Below, piece after piece: positions 10,351 to 20,515 of a stretch of 33,096 nt of DNA. The stretch covers positions 1 to 33,096 of the forward strand of contig JBNGIS010008711.1 of assembly GCA_049999725.1 (NCBI GenBank). Reading direction: 5' to 3'. The position numbers were made by a program, and so were the translations under genes. Each line of letters starts with the position of its first letter. Position 1 is the stretch's first letter. The notes beneath the pieces were generated by a model. That model was not told the origin of the DNA, did not search any database, and saw nothing but the letters and a program-made list of their open reading frames with translations. Source of the DNA: Haplomitrium mnioides. Lineage: Eukaryota; Marchantiophyta; Haplomitriopsida; Calobryales.

Positions 10351-11291
10351 GCGGCGATAGATCATAGCTACAGATTCAAGGACTCCGTGGGGAGCTGCAG
10401 AAACGTGGTAGCCCCACCACACTTCATGGATTCAAGGACACGTGGCAATCCCAGGGATTCCGCGGGCCTTAGAGAAAAATGTAGAAGCTCCGGTTAAACG
10501 GGTTCTGATCAGCCTCCCTAAGTGGGGAGCCCCTCTTAACTAGGTTCCGATTAGCCACCCTACGTGAGGAGCCCACTTAACGGGGATCCAACAGGGAGCA
10601 CAAACGGGGACCAAGGAATGAGAGGTGAAATGATGATCTGTTGCTGATCTAGCGAAGAGGGGGAAAAGTTCGACAGAGTAAAATCGAAAAGTTCGATGGG
10701 AGTCTGTGGCGCGCATCGTTCTTATCACAAGCGGATCCTGAATCGGCGATATAGCGAAGGTCTGACCAGACGAAGAGCAGAGGGTGCTGAAAAGGTGATC
10801 AGGCAACGATCCGGCGAGAACAAGATCAAGGAACGACGAAATGGGGATAAATCACGGGTTCGGCTAGGCATGATCGAAGAGGGCCAAAAAGGTGATCAAG
10901 CAAAGTTCTGGCCAGAGAAAGAAGCCAACAACAAACAGTTGAAAGGGCAATCCATCGAAAATCCGACCAGAACAAGACCAAGAGTAGCAAAACGGCAATG
11001 AAGCGACAATCTGGCCAGAAGAAGAAGCAAGGAACCAGCAGCCGAAGAGGTGACTGATCACAGTTCCGATATTGGCCAAGACGAAAGTTTGACGGGGTAG
11101 CACTGAAAGTTCAAAAGGGATCAAAGAGAGCTCGTTATAGTTCTTATATCAAGCGGAGGGAAAGTTAAGCGAAGGGAGCCTCAGTTCTTATTGCAAGCAG
11201 GTGCCAAAACGACTACAACATGTACCGTTCTTGCTCAGCGAGGGATTCTTTTTGCGGATGACGTGGCATCCGCAGAAGAGGGTTAGCGCGG

Positions 11292-11730
11292 GTCAACTTC
11301 GGAGTCCGTTCAAGGCGTTGGTCCGCCTACCCCTTGGTGGGGCGGCATCAGACGGCGCAATATTGGATGACGTGGCGACCGGAGGTGGTCCGAGGGATTC
11401 TCAAAGTCAGCTTAAGTCAACTTCGGAGTCCGATCAATGCGTCGGTCTGCCTACCCCTTTGCGGGGCGGTGTCGGACGGCGCAGTATCGAATGACGTGGC
11501 AGGCGGACACATGGCAACCTGTGGAGTTCTGAAGAGCAATGACGAGTTCCAAGGAGCAACGGTGGGATTCCGAAAAGCAACGGCGAGTTTTTGAAGGGAT
11601 TGGCGGACACGTGGCAACCTGTGGAGTTCTGAAAAGCGACGGCAAGTTCCGAGGAGCGATAGTGGGATTCCGAAGAGCGACGACGAGTTTCCGAAGGGAT
11701 TTGCGGACACGTGGCGACCCGTAGAGGTCC
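11292..11730 (+). repeat. Tandem arrays A and B in the right LTR
   Basis: Array A units start at about 11292 and 11416 (period 124). Array B units start with CGGACACRTGGC at 11504, 11604 and 11704 (period 100). Each unit brings an ACGTGGC core: 11261, 11370, 11494, 11609 and 11709, with others upstream at 10010 and 10440. Confidence 0.8.
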
Positions 11731-13484
11731 ACAAGCGCTTGCGGAATCATGGTGGCTTGCGGGGGGTCCTTGGACGATCGCAGGGGCAGTAGCGAGGAGA
11801 ATCGACGACGATTGGGAAGCAGCCGCGAGATGCGTCAGGTAACCCATGCGAATTCGTTTCCAAACGCATTTCTTCAAATTGCTTTGCGGGAAAATTCTCT
11901 TCGACCAAATTCCAGATCTGCGCTCAACAAGAATGCTTCGAAGGAATCAAATCGAGAGTGCTATGGGTTTGATGATGCGTCCAACGGCGAGGCGAACCTG
12001 ATCAAAAATCTGCAAAGGAGAGCGCTACGAATCGAAGGCAGGATTCAGCCAAGAGTTCTTCGAAAATCTTCCTTCCCTGATTCTGAGTGCTTCAACGAGG
12101 TGACCATTGAACGCGGGCTGTCTGCCATGTGTCAGCATGTCAAGAAATGGTTGTCAACGAGAAAAACTGCCAAATTCCAATGAAGAGGAGCGGGTCAATC
12201 TTGATCAAGAGTTCATTGCAGAGGGACGCGCACTGCATAGGGGGTATAGCTGGGATCGCTGCCAGATTGAAGGGTTGTTGTTCATGCAAAATTGAGAGTG
12301 GGAGACCAAACTCGAGAGGAAGAGGCAGCGAGGGAGAGAGGAGAGATTCCAGCCAAGATTCATGTGTGGGGAGTGGACTCGTGCAAGGAGACCAGCGGGG
12401 GTGGAGGTGGACTGGAGGGGCGTTGAGAATTACTAAGCGTGGGGGCTCTAGAGTCTCATGCAATCCAGGTGGACTCATCGTTGCAAGTGGACCAAGCATT
12501 TGGAGGTGGATCGCAAAGTGAATTTGAAGGGAGTCTGTCGGCTTGAATTCATGAGAGGCTACCAAGGGGGGTCTTGGGGTCGTCTCAGCTTCGTGTGTGC
12601 AGGAGCATCAATCCTAGGGGTGCTTGGGGCGTTTTTGATCATAATTCTCAAGTAGAGCCAAGAGAGGAGTGGCTGAGTTAGTGCATACGCGATGCATAGA
12701 AGATCCAATCGAAGCTCAAGGTGGAGTGGGTGGCCAGCAGTCATGGGGACTATCTTCTATTGAGAGAAAAGATCAGTTCTTGAGAGGTGGAAGAAGATTG
12801 TATTGTCAGCAGGGCAATGTGCAAGCATCGATATTTTTCCTATTTACATGTGTTGTTTAGATTTGTGTTATGTTTGTAGTTCTTTATTATTCATAGTTTT
12901 AGAAGGCCTGTATTGCATTTGTCCAATCCTGAGGACACCCTGGACAGAGGAAGTCAGGACTAGCAACATTGTAATTGTGATAATTGAATATTAGGACTTG
13001 CTCTTTTTTGTATAACAAAGTGATTGGGTCAGGTTCTGGACTTCAGAATTATAAGACAAAAAGGTTCAGCAGCATTACAGTCTCTTTGTGGGTGGCTTGA
13101 GGAAATGGATGTGTATGAGCAGGTGGGTTTGTGAAGCAATTGTGGGCTAGTGGCCAAGACCGTGAGGTAACCACGAATCAACCAGGGCTCCCCAAGAGAC
13201 CACTGCAGCCAAGAATCGGATGCTTTGTTCTATCTGCCCCTGTCTTCCAAGTGGCACCTTTCAAGGTTAAGGCCTGAAGAAGGGGTGTGACCAGCATTTG
13301 TGAGCAATGGTGGTTGTGCTTGGGTGTTGTGGAGTGTTGCGCAGTCATTCCAGTTTGGTAAGTAGAAGTTGGGGTCCATTTGGTGCAGAGCCCCTCCCAT
13401 AAAAGGTCCCGAAACACTAAGTCAGCCTTTTTTTGGGGGAAACTCTGTCGGAAAAGAGCTAAGGCTCCGACTACGGGGCTGACA

Positions 13485-14440
13485 AAAATTAGAGAGTTTT
13501 CTACCTAGTATTGTAGAGTCCGAGAGGAAACAACAACAATTCGGTCGAAGAATTTGAACCTTCCAAAACATGGAGGTTAAATGAGGATTTTGTGGAGCTT
13601 CGGGCACAAAGAGTGCTCACAAATAAGTATGCACACAGTTTCTTCATTGTTGTGGTGGACTTGAAGTGTGGGTTAAGAGATAAGTCAAAGTTTGACATAA
13701 GAACCCTAACAAGTACAGATATGAGATTGCAAAAGGCAATCATAATGTTGTTGTAAGGTAGCTTTTAATTACCAAATATGGAGCAAAAAATGCTTTTGCT
13801 ATGCAGTTGCTATGTTTACGTGAGGCTTACACCAACATAAGTACGAATTTTTGCTATTGATGACAATTATAGCCAACATTACTGGTTGGAGATGACTTCA
13901 ATTTAGAAGGTGGAGTATTGGCATCAGCGATATATAGAGAGTTAGATGGTGTCATCCCAAAAATAAAAAAGAGAGTTGATGTTGGAGACTTTGGAGATAA
14001 AGCTAAAGTCCACTCTTGAAATGACCGTCACATCTCAAGACAATTGGTTCCAACTAGTGTTCCAAAGTGGAGAGCTCTAGGAGTTACAACAGAGCATATT
14101 TACGATGTGGGAGAAGAATATTGTGAAGGGCTAGAAGCCAAAAGCCAAAGGATCTTTGAGAATAGAGGACATGAAGTGGACATCATGGAGGTCCGTTCAG
14201 GGTCTTTCTAACAAAATTAAAATTTATGTTTTGAAGCAGATGGAGGTCGGAGAGCTTTCAATTGTAAAAATGTCTCAGAACTTGAGAGACATAAGGTTTT
14301 AGTGGTGATGGTGAAATCTTTTTGCTTCGAGGTGTACTACAGCTCGTGGGAGGAAGAAAGGATGGAGCATCCCATCCATACTAAGGAGTCAAAGATGTCC
14401 AACAACCATCACTTTGAACTAGAAATAGACTACTGAAAAC
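13485..14440 (+). pseudogene. Y gene, middle/3' fragment (ParB-like part and downstream segment)
   Basis: The segment 13485-14080 aligns with the reverse complement of 29176-28671 and then 25144-25010, i.e. with gene Y of copy 2. It shows that the 25145-28670 LTR is an insertion, because here the sequence GATGGTGTCATCCCAAAAAT is continuous (13950-13970). Degraded frames give KYRYEIA.GNHN near 13705 and an IPKIKKRVDVGDFGDKAKV stretch near 13955-14010. A further segment (ALGVTTEHIYDVGEEYCEGL, about 14070-14130, then an EIFLLRGVLQLVGGRKDGA-type run to 14370) is deleted in copy 2. Stops and frameshifts are frequent. The right Ty3 LTR joins at 13484. Confidence 0.72.
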
Positions 14441-14692
14441 AAGAGTTTTATTTTTAGGAGAAAACATAGTTTTTAACCTAAAAAAACAAAGAAAACGAGG
14501 TTATTTCTTAAAAACAAAAACTATATGAGTTTTTGAGCTTCATTTTTTACCATTTTAGCAACCATAACCGAAAGAGAAACAATTTCATTATCCAAAATCA
14601 ATCGATATTTTTAGTTTTTATGAAAATATTAGAAATCTCAAAATTGATGAAAAGTATAAAAATTATGGTATGTTTTCACAAAAAACTTGAAT
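14402..14692 (+). repeat. AT-rich sequence, direct repeat of the window end
   Basis: Matches 32810-33096 in the same orientation, starting with CACTTTGAACTAG and passing TTAGTTTTTATGAAAATATT and AAAATTATGGTA. Here it directly follows Y coding sequence, so it is most simply the last part of that exon plus the start of the next intron. Confidence 0.75.
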
Positions 14693-15981
14693 TTATCATT
14701 GATTACATTTAGAAGCACAAAAATTGAAATATATATTAGAATAAGTTATTTTAAAATGAGTTTGGTTGCACAAAAATCTATGCGCGTATAGACGTAGTGC
14801 TACTTGAAACTTATTTTTTGGAAAACAAATAAAAAACATGAGAAAAATACCCAATTAGACTAGAAGTCAAGGGAATTAGTTTGGAGTCATAAGGCACAAA
14901 AACCAACAAAATGAAACATTGCATAGATTTTGGAGCTCTATTTTTTAGTTCAAGCAAGAAGGAAGTTTTATTTTGTAGTTGAAAATCCATTAGCGCAAAT
15001 GTTGACGTAGGAAAATTTTAGAAAGTTTCAACAATTAAAAATATTTCATAATTCCAAGAATCATATACACAAACATGTCATAGTTCATAATCAAAAAAGG
15101 TAGTGGCTTTAGAGATTTACTTAAGAGTGTAAATAAGCAACATCTCTAAGTTTTTGAGAAGAGTCTACGAAACAAAAGGTTTTGAGTTCTATAGAAGAGT
15201 CTTTGAGCAAAGTACAATCTAAACTCTACGCGGTAGTCTTTGTATGTGGAAGCTTGAGGGTTGTATATCAACGTTAGTACATGTGAAAGGCTTGGACTTC
15301 TACAAGAATGCCTATGCGCTCATAGGAGTCCAAGCTCAACATTTGAACAATCGACACAAAAGTCTATGTGTGCATGGGAATCCGAACTCAACATCTGAAC
15401 ACTCAGCAACAAAGACTATGCTGAACTTAGGTTTTACGTTCAGCAACAAAGTTTTTGCAAGCACAAAGTTTTGATTTGCGCATCAAAGTCTATACGCGCG
15501 TAGGGTTTGGACTTCTACAACCAAGTATATATGTGCTAAAGGTTCTGTTTTTTTCAACAAACTATAGGCATACTAAAGTTTCTATTTTTCATTCAAAATC
15601 AAAAACTAAAACACGTACAAAGTTCTACATTTGAGTCAAAGTGTGCTGAAAGTTTCAAGTTTTACATCAAAGTCCTTAGAAGCAAACGACTAAGTAGTCA
15701 ATTTAGGTAGATGCTTCAAGAATACATAAACATTAGACTCTTCTAGCAAGCAATAAAGAAAGAAAGAATATAGTTACATTTTGTATAAGAAAATATTTTG
15801 CAAACCAAATGAAAATATTAACTAAAGATTCAAGTTTCATTCACAGATAATAACAATCAACTTGGAAGAATTTATATTAAAAAGTTCAAGGTAGTAGATA
15901 AATTCAACAAATTCCTTCAAAATATTCTCAATTACTTTATAAAATAATATTTTAATCTACAATATAAATTGAAAGTACGTA
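14693..15981. other. AT-rich spacer with CG-centred palindromes and degenerate minisatellite
   Basis: No coding region is supported. It contains short near-palindromes: TCTATGCGCGTATAGA at 14777, CCTATGCGCTCATAGG at 15311 and CTATACGCGCGTAG at 15490. They are embedded in loosely repeated text of the type AAAGTCTATnnGCGnnTAGG...CAACA between 15230 and 15700. If the Y fragment to its left continued, its methyltransferase exon should be here; I do not find it. The spacer ends at the 3' end of gene X on the other strand. Confidence 0.55.
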
Positions 15982-18099
15982 CTATGCAATAAGGTTCTTA
16001 AATGAAGAGTCACTCATGTCAACTTCTTTAGATTTATCTTCAGAAGATTTGTCAAGATTTACACAATCTGCCTTAGTGTTAGCAATATTGATTGAATTTC
16101 TTTCAAATACATCAGGATTGATTGCTTTTTGTCTTTCGTACTCAAATAGATTTGATTTAATAGCAACTAGAGTGGTTTTTCTCAATTGGGTTTTTGTGTA
16201 AGAAGAAAATCAAAAGACAAAATTGTGATTTGTGTTACATCAAGTACATCAATATGTAACTTGGATTTGCATTTCCCTTTTGTTGCTGCTATTTTTTTTT
16301 AGAAATTGTTGTCATGAAAATGCATCCTCAACCTCACAAGCAAACTATTGAACACGTACTTGTTTCGGGTTTGGAGGTTCTTCTTCATCAAATGACAAGG
16401 TCTTCAAACTTTGAAGACCTTTGCAATCCAAAACGTTTTGCCCTTTGGATCGGGTGATGCAACAACACAAATAAACATTATGGCTTTCACCTCATGTAGG
16501 TTGCCAAATTTGTGCATGTATCTAGTGTTGTGTGAAACAATCTCTTCTCACAGTCTAGATGCTCTATTATAGGTTACTCGATGTATAGAAAGTATATGTT
16601 TTACTAGAGCATCTTCTTTAGTCTGTTGAGCATCAAGGTAAGAACCTAGACGAGCATTTTGAGAATTATTACAAGTACTTGCCAGTTGTGAAGGTGGAAA
16701 GGTGAATTATGCTTTGAGTCCCCATCTTTTTCTTTCAAGGATGTAAGCTGCAATCTCTTGTTGAGCAAGAAAAAAGTCATTCCACTATTGAATACCAAAA
16801 TCTGTAAGGAGCTTATACGAGTTTGATTTATGTTGTCCTTTATTACAAAGACCACTTTCTCGACGTCAACTTCTCTTTCTTCTTTTTGAGATTGTTTGAT
16901 TTTAGAATATGCCTTGAAAGGAATCAACATTGAATTAAAAATTTCTCTGTCCACTTTAGGTAGGCACTTGAGTTGACAAATACCATCCGGAAGTAACCAA
17001 ACTTTATCTGTTGAAAACTACTTGCTCCAAATCTTTGCCTTGGAATCATTCAACTCATACTTGAATTGTTGATTAAAGATAATATCATGTATCCTTTGAA
17101 CCAAAGATAGATGTTGTTGTAGAAACATTTAAAATCTCAAGTTTCTATCAAAAGAATTACCAGAGGTTTAGGATTATACAATAATTGTATCGCATTGCTA
17201 AGACTCGTAATTGTAAAAGCTTTGACACTTTTCAAACGTTTCAAGAATATGCTAAACATTTGATCGATTTGATCATAAGTATATCCAACCATGAGAAATC
17301 TGACTTTGATTTTTTGGAAAAACATTCTTGGCAATAAAGAGACTAAGATATCCAAATACGATGGAATTTTAGTTCTCTTATGTCATTTTATCCAACTACA
17401 TATACAAAGTTGGAGGTAGCGGCCCTTCAAAGTCACATAGTATTCTATTGAGTATCGTAATTGTCAAATTAGAATTGCTTCTCAAGTTTCTGTAGGTTAA
17501 GAGGACCCTTGAAGAAAGAGCATGATTGAATATTAAGACATCAACAACATGCACACCCACTAAACAATCTTTATCAATATTTTTGGTAGCAAAGGTCAAC
17601 GTGGAATAGTTGTTTTCTTTTGATCTATTTCATCAATAACAATTCCCAAGTACTTTTGACCGTCAACATAACATTTTTTTTATGGTTTGTAAGTTTTGTT
17701 CTTTCTTTTATTTGTTGGTCATGATGAAGAAACAATTGGCAATTATATTTGACTACGTCATCACAAAGCACCAAAGAGATAAAAGTAGTTTGGTAAAACA
17801 AGTGTTGATGTTTTGAGCTTCCAAAAACAACCTCAAGTGCTAAAAATATTCAAATCAACATCAACAAATGTTTGGATTGGTAGAAGTGAAAATTAATATA
17901 AAGATTAAAAATAAACTTTAGTCAATGTAAATATAGGAGAATCTGAATAACATTCACAATAAGTACTTGTCTTTGACTTGAAGTAAGCAAAAGTTTTGAA
18001 AGGAGAAAAACAAGATTTGTGCACAAATGGTCACAAACTAGAACTTCAATTTCAAAGGTAGCTTGGACTCTTTGTTTGCAAAGGATTAAAAAAATTTGC

Positions 18100-18445
18100 A
18101 GATCCTATACGCGTATAAGATTAGTAGAAAAAATAGTTGATCTTATGCGTGCATAGAAAAAAAAGCAACAACATCAATATCTTAGCTTGCTTTGACTGTT
18201 GTCACGATTGGATTTGAAAGAAACAAGAACAAAATCTATACGCACATAGGATTTGCAAACAACAAAAATGATTCTTGTTATTGTTTATCTAACAATGGTC
18301 TCTTGATTTAAAGCAACAATAGCAAAACTCGATGCAAGGCTAAGGTCATAACCAATAATTAGATCCATTTCCTTGCTTTATTTGACTCTTGACATGGTTT
18401 GGATTCAAACTAAAAGCAACAAACCCTATGCGAGCATAGACTCTA
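18100..18445. repeat. CG-centred palindromes in gene X copy 1
   Basis: Near-palindromes occur at 18104 (core TATACGCGTATA, a perfect 12-bp palindrome at 18106-18117), 18142, 18236 and 18424. All four have counterparts at the same relative positions in X copy 2 (32651, 32611, 32518, 32329). Confidence 0.75.
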
Positions 18446-19959
18446 TTCTCACAACTCAAGTTGCTAAGGTTTTTTGACTCAAATCTCGTTTGTTGAACAA
18501 CTAAGCAAAACAAATGTCTTTTGGCACTGTGTTGAGAAAGCATAACATTTTTAGAACTAAGCTTTGAGCGTAGTAAAAAGAGCATCGACTAATTGTATGT
18601 TTCAAAAGAGAAGAAATTTGCCACCTTTGTCGAACTCCAAGACGGATTTTTCTCGCAATGATTTTATTTCTTTGCATGTTTCACAAACAACCAACTTATT
18701 GCATTTTGGAATTTTAACTTTTGGAAAATGAGTTCTCCGATGATTTGTAAAACCCAAAATACTAAGAATGCAATCGGGATCTTTCTCTTTCAAATAATTT
18801 GTGTAGTTGTTATAAACTTCCGATTTTGTAAAATTATCAAGCAAGTTATAAACTTCATGAGTGCTATTGCAGTGTCCCTGAAAAAAATTGTTCACATCCA
18901 TTCACGCACAAACCCTCCTTTAGCAGATAATTCTCTATTTCCAAAAATGCCTCTAGAACCTGCATTTTGAGATTTTGAATCCTTTGGATTCTATCATCCC
19001 CTACTGATAATATTAATTTGAAGGCTCTTCTACAGACAACAGAACCGCTGGGCAGAGCGAATCAATTGTCAACATCAGAGTCTTTTCTTGGAATTCCCCA
19101 TTGCAATGTGATATCTCGATTCTCCATGCTTTGTCAAAAATACGTTTCTCTCATAGTTTTCAAAAAATCTGTCTTGCATAATGACAAACAATTATTTTGA
19201 CAACATGAAATTCTCCTCAATTTCAAAATTGATATTGGATTGAGCTTTTTCTTCACAAAACTCTCGTCATGATGGACTTTCCGCAAAGAATCTTCATGTA
19301 AAGTAATTACCCATTTGGGTTTTGGCCCAAACAAAGAATTCTTATAAAGTGTCGATCGATTTGGTTCATAGGAAAATCTTACCATCGGAGATAATTCATC
19401 GTCTTCAAAATCTTGAGCATCATTCAGAACATTGTTTGTTTCTTCAAAATAGGTTTTTGAAGGATGAAAACTACCTTGAGGATTGGGAGAACTAGACCAT
19501 GCCAAAATGGACTCTTCATCAATATCTTAAACATTAGGAAATGGTTTTTTTTGCAAAATAATCGGTACCCTTGTCGATAGCTCTAAAAAAATGTTGGTTG
19601 ATTGAGACTCTTTGCTAGAATCATTTCCTAAACTGTTGTTTGAAGATTCCTCCAAAAGAATTCAATTTCTTAAAGATCTCCCAATCTTATTAAGAGGTCC
19701 AACTTGATTAGAAATCACTTATTGTTTGAGTGGTGCCATCGATGACAATGAATCATCTCCAAAATCAAAATTGTCTACGGATTCTATGCTTTTTGTGTTT
19801 TGGACAAACACATTTGGGTTTTGAACATTGTTGTCTTCATCTGATGAGGAAAAGGAAAGGTCCACAACCATTTGGAAACTGTGACTTGTACATCTTTTTG
19901 TTGATCTATTGGAGTAGTCAAAAGAAAGATTCAACTTTGATCGCTTGACCGACAACAAT

Positions 19960-20105
19960 GATCCAATGTGTGCAAATAGTTGAGTCTTGGATCCTATGCG
20001 AGCATTGGGCTCCTTCTTTGATCCTTTGCGCACAAGCTGTTCACTTCTTAATCCTATGCGTACAGTGGGTTCACTCCTTAATCCTATGCGAGTATAGGGT
20101 TCATT
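19960..20105 (-). repeat. 30-bp tandem repeat in the 5' part of gene X
   Basis: About five units of 29-30 bp with the core ATCCTATGCGNRTATNGG on the plus strand (20083, 20053, 20023, 19993, 19963). On the minus strand they translate in frame into ARIGSK / FAHIGS type repeats at the N-terminus of X. Copy 2 keeps one or two units (around 30765-30815). Confidence 0.75.
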
Positions 20106-20481
20106 TGGTCATTCTTCCTAGGTAAAGCTATCTGACCAAAAAAATGGTATCTTATTCCTCAAAATGCTCGCCATCACACTTGACGCTTTGGGTATTTCAT
20201 CGCTTATCTACATAGAACAACGGTTTGAAACTATCGCTAGCTGCCGACCAAAAGTAACACTTTTATGAGAACATGAATCTTGGAATTCTAACCTCTTCTT
20301 ACCTTTGACAACTCTAGCCACTGATAAATACAAAAAAGAAACTATTTTGACAAATATTTTCAACTTCTAATAGCATATCCAAAAGACGTATTTTTGAAGA
20401 AAATTTCACAAAATGATAAAATTGTAAAATTTTTGTGAAGGAAATGAAAAAAGAAAAATCAAAAAGATGAAAGCGAGCAAT

Positions 20482-20489
20482 GTTTTATA
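20482..20489 (-). promoter_or_regulatory. TATA box of gene X copy 1
   Basis: The minus strand reads TATAAAAC. It corresponds to TATAAAAA at 30723 in copy 2 and lies next to the solo LTR insertion (20516). Confidence 0.6.
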
Positions 20490-20510
20490 TGCTAACTTTT
20501 TTTTCTGCAC

Positions 20511-20515
20511 CATAC
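20511..20515 (+). repeat. Left target-site duplication of solo LTR (CATAC)
   Basis: CATAC precedes the LTR and CACAC (22597-22601) follows it. The uninterrupted site in copy 2 (reverse complement of 30700-30704) reads CATGC within the same flanks GCAC...AAACC. Confidence 0.85.

Larger units (their letters stand above)
269..13484 (+). mobile_element. Composite Ty3/gypsy LTR retrotransposon, decayed, with a copia fragment inside
   Basis: The element is bounded by two direct repeats, 269-2922 and 9556-13484, that both end in GGGGCTGACA. Between them lie a primer-binding-like site (2934-2950), gag, protease, reverse transcriptase and RNase H in the Ty3/gypsy order. The frame is broken by many stops and frameshifts, so the element cannot move by itself. 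Sequence recognisable as Ty3 stops at about 7423, just after RNase H. Integrase and the polypurine tract are absent, and a minus-strand Ty1/copia piece takes their place. The left LTR lacks its 5' part, so the left target duplication cannot be read. On the right the element ends against a Y-type gene fragment starting AAAATTAG. Confidence 0.88.
9556..13484 (+). repeat. Right Ty3 LTR (3.9 kb, 5' end cut by the copia)
   Basis: The part 11013-13484 matches the left LTR. The part upstream matches the 5' half of the two solo LTRs, for example the GAGGACGTGGCAGCT block at 10007 and the CTAAGTGGGGAGCCC blocks near 10520. The expected TGTCAGCC start is not present, so the first few hundred bases were lost at the copia junction. 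The LTR ends at GGGGCTGACA (13484) and is followed by Y-gene sequence. Relative to the left LTR it lacks about 158 bp near 12755. With about 4 kb the LTR is unusually long. Confidence 0.85.
15982..20105 (-). pseudogene. Gene X copy 1: transposase-like protein with DDE-like core
   Basis: Read on the minus strand, the N-terminal part (from about 20105) carries a 30-bp repeat and an acidic SSSDED patch. Then come ISILKLRRISCCQNNCL (about 19235-19185), a KEKDPDCILSILGF and HFPKVKIPK segment, and CETC (about 18680). After an intron-like gap with palindromes, a DDE-type core follows: VIDEIDQKKT (17640-17611), a degraded LDN..REN.N site (now LDK with stops, about 17390) and FLMVGYTYDQIDQMFS (about 17295-17248; usual form VGHTHEDIDQ). 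An acidic Ser/Asp/Lys-rich tail ends at 15984. The motif set is one I know from transposase-like families of seed-free plants and invertebrates (possibly DUF7869-related; name unverified). A TATAAAAC box lies upstream on this strand at 20489-20482. Stops and frameshifts make it a pseudogene. Confidence 0.72.

Noticed and set aside
14402-14692. Terminal inverted repeat of the X-Y unit
   Set aside because: It first looked like a TIR because it follows Y at one place and X at another. However, the match starts within Y coding sequence, so it is Y 3' DNA joined secondarily to X.
19960-20105. CRISPR-like array
   Set aside because: Units are directly adjacent with no unique spacers, the context is eukaryotic, and the repeat is coding.
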